A stretch of 64,000 nucleotides of DNA from Novymonas esmeraldas. Lineage: Eukaryota; Euglenozoa; Kinetoplastea; Trypanosomatida; Trypanosomatidae. The stretch spans positions 1-64,000 of the forward strand of contig JAECZO010000021.1 in assembly GCA_019188245.1 (NCBI GenBank). Reading direction: 5' to 3'. This document shows, in pieces, positions 57,792 to 64,000 of the stretch; the stretch's first letter is position 1; every line of letters begins with the position of its first letter. The position numbers were made by a program, and so were the translations under genes. The notes beneath the pieces are model-generated. The model saw nothing but the letters and a program-made list of their open reading frames with translations, had not been told where the DNA came from and did not search any database.

Positions 57792-58424
57792 ATGCGCCGT
57801 CTCAGTTGCCGTGCGGGCCTGACGTGGCCAACGCCGGTGTCCCACGCGCCGGTGGCGCTGCGGGCCGCGTCCGGTCGGCCGGCCGCACAAGTGCGCCGCG
57901 CTCGTCCGCGCTCGCCTGCCGCGAGTGGCGCCAGCGCTGCCACGGCGTCGGCGCCGCGCCTCGGTGGCCCTCGTCCTTCCAGTGGCTCGACGCGGTCCGC
58001 CGCCACGGCGCCGACGTCGGCGCCGCTGCCCGGCCGCTTCAACCGCTTGGTGCTGCAACACGGTGTCCTCGCCACCACACTCCACTACGTACTTGGCGAG
58101 TTCATGAACCTCTCCCTCACGTACCTGCTGCACACGCACTTGTTGGGTGTCGGGGACGTCGGCAGCTGGCTGGCCGCCGTCGGTGTGCCGGCGGAGCGCG
58201 TGCTGAACGTTGGCCCATACATCTACGGCGTGCAGCTCTCTCCGCGACTGGTGCTAAACTACGTTGTGGCCAACGCGTGTATGTACCCGCTGATGGCACC
58301 GCAGCTGCGCCTCTGCGTGGCGGCGGCGCCGGTGTTGCTGCTTCCAGCTCAGGTGCTGCGGCGGTGGTTGGGGCTGTCCAAGAGGGCTGCTGTGCCCAAG
58401 GCGCCGTCTTCCTCAGCTGAGTAG
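57792..58424 (+). CDS. FAM210/DUF1279-like probable mitochondrial membrane protein
   Basis: Protein of 210 residues from the ATG at 57792. The N-terminus (MRRLSCRAGL then Arg/Ala/Ser-rich to residue about 75) looks like a long mitochondrial presequence. Two hydrophobic segments follow: HGVLATTLHYVLGEFMNLSLTYLL-like (about 88-112) and LVLNYVVANACMYPLMAPQL then LCVAAAPVLLLPAQVL (about 153-190). The pattern, with a first helix after a conserved KYG/QHG-like turn and a second helix followed by P-x-R, is that of the DUF1279 (FAM210) family, known from mitochondria. The assignment is moderate. The sequence ends in a basic, Ser-rich tail. Confidence 0.8.
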   Translation: MRRLSCRAGLTWPTPVSHAPVALRAASGRPAAQVRRARPRSPAASGASAATASAPRLGGPRPSSGSTRSAATAPTSAPLPGRFNRLVLQHGVLATTLHYVLGEFMNLSLTYLLHTHLLGVGDVGSWLAAVGVPAERVLNVGPYIYGVQLSPRLVLNYVVANACMYPLMAPQLRLCVAAAPVLLLPAQVLRRWLGLSKRAAVPKAPSSSAE

Positions 58425-59160
58425 CACGGCCACTCTGACAAGGAAGGAGGAGAGGGGTGAAGCAGCGTGTACGCGCTGTCTGGTGTGTGTGTGTGTGTGT
58501 GTGTCGCGCCTGCCCCCGTAGCTGTGTGGCAAGTCGTGCGCGCGTGTCTGTGTGTGTGTGCGGTTGGTCACCGGTTCTGTTCTCGTCACATCACCTCTCT
58601 CTCTTCTTCTTCACCTCCGATACGCTGTGCTCTCTTACGACGACGACGTTGCGCTTGTCCGCCTTCGCGCACCGCCGCCGCGACGTCGACGCCGACTCAC
58701 CTCCTGTCTCTGCCACTCGCTTCACCGCACACGTTATGTGTCCTGCTCTTCATCCACTCTCTCTCTCCCCCACCTCCCTTCCTTCAACGTACCACACACA
58801 AACACGCACACACACTCTCTGTACTGGCTGTACATCATGCATTTGTGTGTGTGTGGCGGCGGACAACCAGTGCGAGCACAGAAGCTCCGCCAACGACCAC
58901 CGCCCTCTTCCCGTCTCTCTCTCCCTCTCGCCTCTCACGTCCACCGCCGACACCGCACGCGGTTGGCGCCACATCAGCTGTTGCCCCCCTCTCTCTCTCT
59001 CTCTCCTCTCCCTTTCTGAAGAACACCTCCTCGAGGGGGATCGTCCGTGTGGCTGCTCAGACCCGCGTCTGGCGTCGCTGCCCTGCACTTCGAGACACGC
59101 ACCCATAACGTGGATACGCAGACCCTCTCCCCTTCGCTGGCACACACAACTACCTAGAGT

Positions 59161-59198
<38 letters not shown>

Positions 59199-59509
59199 GA
59201 TCGAATCACAGACGCACAAACACGTGGAGACGCACTCTCGTCAACGTGTGTGTGTGTGTGTGTGTGTGCACGTGCACGCTCCTTCATCCCTATACCTGCA
59301 AAATACCGCTGTGTGTGCGTGCGTGCGTTTGTGTGCGTTTGTGCGCGTTTGTGCGCGTTTGTGCGTTTGTGTGGATTTTGACTCGCAGAGAGTTTACGCT
59401 TCGCTCTCGGTGAGAGTTTTGTCCGAGTTCAGCGAGGCGCTTTTGGGAGCACAGACTCCGGCCATCCTTTCTCTCTCTCTCCCCCCTCTCAAGGCGTGAA
59501 GCAGCGCGC

Positions 59510-59546
<37 letters not shown>

Positions 59547-60316
59547 TGCGTGTCTCTTCTCTCTCTTCTTCTCTGCGCACGTGCGCGTCTTCCTCCCCCC
59601 CCTCTCCTCTCTTTCTTATTTTTCTTTTGTTTTGTTTTTTCTTCTGTACCTTCCACACCGAAGGCCCCTCCCCCTTCACGCACGCACGCAGACACGCACA
59701 CACGCGTGTTGCTGCGCATACGCGAAGGGCACGCCATCCTCTCCTCTCCTCTCCTCCACTCTCTCTCTCTTTCTGTCTCGTTCTCCGTTTGAGTTTTCTT
59801 CTGTTGGTGTTGTGTGTGTGTGTGTGTGTGTGTGGCCGTGGCCCTCCCGTCGTGTGGTGCACTGTGAACTTGCTAAGCGCGGTTCGTCTGCATCAGCGTG
59901 TGCGTGTGCGTGTGCGTACTTTTTTTTTTTTTAGTTTCTTCTTGAACGGCGCTGTTGCCGTCGTGCGCGATACACACCGCCATCCTCCATCCTTCGTTCA
60001 TCCTCGCTGCTCTGTGCCGCTGCTCACTCCATCTCTTCGGTAGAGTACCGTCAACTGCATTACTCGCTGCTGCAGTGGTCGGCCAGCACAGCATCACTGT
60101 CTCTGTGTGTGTGTGTGTGGAGACGTGGGGCACTGTTGTAGTAGATCTATCTATTTGCACTTGTGTGTGTGTGTGTGAGTGCTCCTGCTTCCCACGCAGA
60201 CATACACAGAGAGAGAAAGGCACACATCTTTGTGCTCTTCTGTTTATCTCCGTGTCTATCGGCGACACCGCCTTCGCGGCGGGTCGGACGAGGTGCTGTT
60301 GCACCGCCATTGCCGT

Positions 60317-60349
<33 letters not shown>

Positions 60350-60816
60350 GACAACCTCTGACGTCATCACACCCACACACGCACGCACGCGAAGAGAGAG
60401 AGAGAGACAGAGACAGAGACACAATCGCAGAGCAGTACTGAACTGGAGCTGACGGGCACAACGGCGATACGCCACGTGACCCCAAAGAAGTTTCAGGTGC
60501 GAGAGTGCGTCTTCCCCCTCTTTCTCCCTCGTCGGCCTGTGCTCACCGACGCCGCTGCACCTCAGCAACACACACCAACACGCTCTCTCTCTGTCTCTCT
60601 CTCTATCTGTCTTCGTCCTCTTACTGCGTCATCTTTTTTTTTTTTTTTTTTTCGCTGCCGGCGCTGCGGTAGCCTGTTTGTCTCTCTCTCTGTGTGTGTA
60701 CTATCTGTGTAGTTTCATCTTCCACGTCCTCTCTCCCTCTCTCGCTCTCTCTCGTGTCATTGTGTGTGTGTGTCTCCTCTCTCTCTCTCTCTCGTTGCTT
60801 GAGTGTGTCTTTGTGT

Positions 60817-60848
<32 letters not shown>

Positions 60849-62586
60849 TTCCTTCTCTTTTTTTTTTCTCTTTCTCTTGACAGTGTATCACTCCCTCCCC
60901 TCCCTCCTCTCTCTCCTCTCCTCTCCTCTCCTCTCCTCTCTTTGCTTGCGTCTGTCTTTGTGTGTGTGTGTCGTAACGCACCCCCCTCCTTCTCCCTCTC
61001 CTTCTCCTTCTCCTTCTCAGAGTCTCTCGCTCTCTTCGCTCTCCTTCACGTTCTGCACGTGCGCTGATCGACGCTCCACTCGTTTTCCTAGCGCACTGCG
61101 TACTCCCCCCCACACACACACACACCTCATCTCCTTTCTTTGCTCTGCGTGTCTGAGTCTGTCTCTCTCTCTCTCTCTCTGTGTCCGCACACATCTGTCA
61201 CACACAGACAGGCCTTCTCTCTCTCTCTCTCGTTGTGTGTCTGTCGTGCACCACAGTGTACACTACTGCGGCGGTTCCACCCACACAATCATCTCACGGG
61301 TGCCCACACACACACACAGACACGCAGACAGCGAGACACATCATACGTTCTTTCTGATCTCGACAGCAACGGATCAATTCCGCAAGAGTCTCCACAGTCT
61401 TCTCTCGTCGCAGTGTGCGCGTCTCTCTCTCTTTGTGTTCTTCTCTTTCTTCCTCGGTGCCGCTGTTGCGTCTGCTGATACGTCGGACGCGCCGCGTCTC
61501 TCTCCCGCTTCCCTCCCCTCCTCTCCTCCTTCTCTCTCTCTCTCTCTTCTCACGTTTTTACGTCCTCTCCCTTTCTCTTGCTGTTCTCTCTGCCATCAGC
61601 CGCCTCCCTCCCTTCCCCTCCCCTCCCTCCCTCCCTCCCTCCCCCCCTCCTCTCCCCACACACACTCTCTCACACACACACACACGCGTCCTCCGCACCA
61701 AACGTGTGGACCTCACGGGATCTGACTCATCACGTGCACAAGTCACCCTCGCTCTCCTTCTCTTTCCTCGGCTACTTCGTCCTCGCGAGATCAGACAAAC
61801 ACACACACGCACACACACACACACGCACACACACACGCACACACACGAACGAACGAACAGTTCCGCATACACGAGAAGGAAAAGAAAACAAAAGAAAAAA
61901 AACACGAGTCACGCCGGCACACGCGCGAACCACACGTTCGTGCACACACACACACGCACACACGCCCACACAGTGCCTCGTGAACTCCCTCGAGAATCTT
62001 CGCTTTGATCTCTCTCTCTTTCTCTCTCGCCTTCTCTCTCGTCAACTGCTCTGCCCACTGTTTGTCAGCCTTGTGTGTGTGTGTGCGCGCCGCTCTCCAA
62101 CTGTACGCCTCTCTTGTGTGTGTGTGTGTGTCTCTGTCTCTGTGTGTGTGTCACTCCCCTCCTTTCTGTGTGTTTACTTCATCACCGTCTTGTGTCTCTT
62201 TTTTTTTTTTTTTTTTTGTGCGTTTACTTCACCTGTACCTCTCTCTCTCTCTCTTCAGTGCCGTCGATACCCCCCTCCCCCTCTCTCCCTCACCCCCTCC
62301 CCTCTTCACTCTCTCTCTCTCTCCCTCCCTCCCTCTCTCTCTCTTCTTCGTGGCGGCAGTCCCACTGCACCCGACCGCAGCTGTGTGTATCACCTCTCTT
62401 CTTCCCCTCTCTCTCTGTCTCTTCCTTCTCTCTCCCTCTCTCTTGCTCACGTGTGCGCGCGTGTGTGGAGGCGCTCTCGTCACCGCAGAGGAAAGGAAAA
62501 AAAAAAAAAACGTGTTGTGCAGCTCTTCTCGCTTCTTTTCTTCTTCTTCTTCCTTTTCTCTTGTTGAGTGCTGTGTAGTCTGTCCT

Positions 62587-62629
<43 letters not shown>

Positions 62630-63984
62630 GTCTGTGTCTGTCTGGTTGTCACTTTGTCTTACTCTTCCGCTCCCGCTGCTCCCTGCGTGCTGCTCCTTCT
62701 TCTTTTTTTTTTTTTTTTCATATCTTTAAGTTGTCACCTCCGCTCCTCTCCCACGTGAGCACCCTCTCAACCCACCGTACACACACGTGTCCCTCTCTCC
62801 TTTCCCATACACACTCTCTGTCTGCGTGTGTGTGTGTGTGCGTGTGTGTGTGTGTGCACCATCACCACCACCCCACTCCCCCTTCTCCGCTTCTTCACTT
62901 CGCCGTCACCCTTCTGTTCCCTCTCTCTCTCTCTGTGCGTGTTCATCTCGTGTCACTCTCACCCCTGTAACTACTCGTTTATCTTTGTGTGTGTGTTCTC
63001 TCTCTCTCTCTCCTGTCATCTTTTGATTTCTCGTCCTTCTTAAGTTCTCTCTGCACTCTTTTGCTGCTTTTTTTTTTTTTTTCAATTTGCTGTGCTGTGG
63101 CGCGCCGTCTGTGTGTGTGAGAGAGTGTGTGTGAGAGTGCGAGAGGGTGTGTGTCTCTCTCTCTCTCGCTGTCCGTGAACATCTGCGCCTTGTCCGTATC
63201 GGAGAGATCTCCCGTGATCGTGTCTGCGCTGCGCCTCTCCCGCTCCGACTCATCTATCTTCTCTCTTCTCTCTCTCTCTGTTTGTCTGTTACTGAGCTCT
63301 TGCTCCACCTTCATCTACATCTGCGAAGCGCATCTGTGGGCCACTCCCCCGTCCTCGCCCCGTCCTCGCCCCTCTGCACACTGTTCCGCTCAAACACTTG
63401 CTGCTGCTGCTGCTGCTGTCGCGGTTTTTTTTTTTTCTTTCAGTTTGACTTCTGTCGTACTTGTTGACGCCGCCGTCTCCTGCCTTCCTCCTCCTCCTCA
63501 TCCTCTCTTTGCGTGGTAGCACGTTACACACTGCACCGACGTCTCTCTCTCTCTCTCTCGCTGTTTCCTTCTTGCTGCTCATACCCTCTGCCCTCCTCAC
63601 TCCCCTCCCCTCTCTCCACACACACACACTCCTGGACGTACAAACCCATCGACACCCAGTGGATCTGGCTGGTGCGAAGTGTGAGTGCGTGGTGGTCTGA
63701 GGTGCGGTCGGCTGCAGCTGCTCCTCCATCCTGTCCGTCTGTCCATCTCTGTGTGTGTGTGTGTACTTCGTCTCTTCTTTTTTTTTTTCTTTTCGTGGAT
63801 CGTCGTGTGCATTGTGCGTGTGTGTCAGTGTGTGTGTGTGTGTGTGTGTGTGTGGACGTGTTACTCTGCCCTGTGCGACGTGCAGATCGACTCGCCGCAC
63901 CTCCACTTCCTTCTCCTTCTCCTTCTCCACCGCAGCACATCTCCTGTGCACCTGTGCGTGACGGAGGAAGAGAGAGAGAGAGAG
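58425..63984. other. 5.5-kb gene-free, microsatellite-rich region
   Basis: No coding region is supported on either strand; long open frames translate to Ser/Leu/Cys/Val or Thr/His runs from CT, GT and CA repeats. Main blocks: (GT)n 58482-58504; (CA)n 59163-59197; (GT)n 59246-59268; a GTTTGTGCGC-type repeat 59325-59370; (GT)n 59514-59543 and 59812-59833; T12 59919; CA 60317-60346; T18 or more near 60630-60652; GT 60812-60848; CT and TCC repeats 60890-61020; CA 61798-61850; T17 62199-62217; A14 62488-62501; TGTC repeat 62583-62625; T17 62704-62720; T16 63069-63083. It may be long UTRs around a spacer, or hold unrecognised RNA genes. Confidence 0.6.
62583..62625 (+). repeat. (TGTC)n tetranucleotide repeat
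   Basis: About ten copies of the tetranucleotide unit in a row, in a TGTC/CTGT phase, within the gene-free right end. Shorter versions occur at 51001-51015 and 51066-51090. Confidence 0.85.
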
Positions 63985-64000
63985 ATGATGAGCGACGTCC
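63985..64000 (+). CDS. Possible start of the next gene, cut by the window end
   Basis: The window ends with ATGATGAGCGACGTCC, which would encode MMSDV. It lies 50 bases after a C/T-rich tract and a CGCAG acceptor-like site near 63934, and follows an AG repeat. Only five codons are visible, so no product can be named. The same bases contain ATGATGA, the C-box of box C/D snoRNAs, so an RNA gene is an alternative. Confidence 0.3.

Noticed and set aside
58457-63961. Several long open frames rich in Leu/Ser/Cys/Val on the plus strand in the right-end desert
   Set aside because: They are translations of CT and GT repeats in all three frames; hydrophobic runs there are not convincing membrane proteins.

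Overview
The window looks like nuclear DNA of a trypanosomatid, most likely of the Leishmania/Crithidia/Leptomonas group. It has a GP63 (leishmanolysin) locus, intronless GC3-rich genes, long one-direction runs of unrelated genes, pyrimidine tracts followed by AG (spliced-leader acceptors) before genes, and very dense CA/GT and CT microsatellites between genes. The species cannot be named from the sequence alone. All identifications are by reading motifs; no searches were run.

Layout. Positions 1-9.1 kb carry two minus-strand genes: a leucine-rich-repeat protein with a tandem 45-residue repeat (1081-2820) and a GP63-family gene (7391-9097) whose reading frame is intact except for two in-frame stop codons. 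A 4.6-kb gap without a recognisable gene separates them. Positions 9.1-12.45 kb form a divergent strand-switch region: minus-strand genes lie to the left and plus-strand genes to the right. This is the usual site of polymerase II initiation for two polycistronic units in these organisms.

From 12.45 kb to the end every gene is on the plus strand: cohesin SMC3; a Cys-rich protein with a Siva-like tail; a longin R-SNARE (VAMP7-like); a LisH protein; a 75-residue eEF1B-N-terminal-like protein; a histidine phosphatase/phosphoglycerate-mutase-like protein; an ASC-1/TRIP4 homologue (zf-C2HC5 plus ASCH); a Prp5-like DEAD-box helicase; the AP-3 delta adaptin; a dual-specificity phosphatase with an RRM-like C-terminal part; a coiled-coil protein; an unknown possibly mitochondrial protein; a large Rabphilin/FYVE_2-like zinc-finger protein with an array of Phi-x-R-x-x-S/T motifs; a protein with a weak EF-hand; the XPF/ERCC4 repair nuclease; the GPI-synthesis subunit PIG-H; and a FAM210/DUF1279-like membrane protein. 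The last 5.5 kb hold no recognisable gene, only simple repeats, and a possible next start codon lies 16 bases before the end.

The genes are functionally mixed (chromosome cohesion, splicing, membrane traffic, DNA repair, GPI anchors), as expected for a trypanosomatid polycistron. Regulation is expected after transcription, through trans-splicing, polyadenylation and UTRs. Recurrent features of the intergenic regions are a (GT)n tract soon after a stop codon and a (CA)n tract shortly before the next start. The most unusual observations are the GP63 gene with two stops, the K-to-Q change at the SMC3 acetylation pair, the phosphatase/RRM-like fusion, the multisite phospho-motif array, the GT-then-CA intergenic order and the long gene-free right end.
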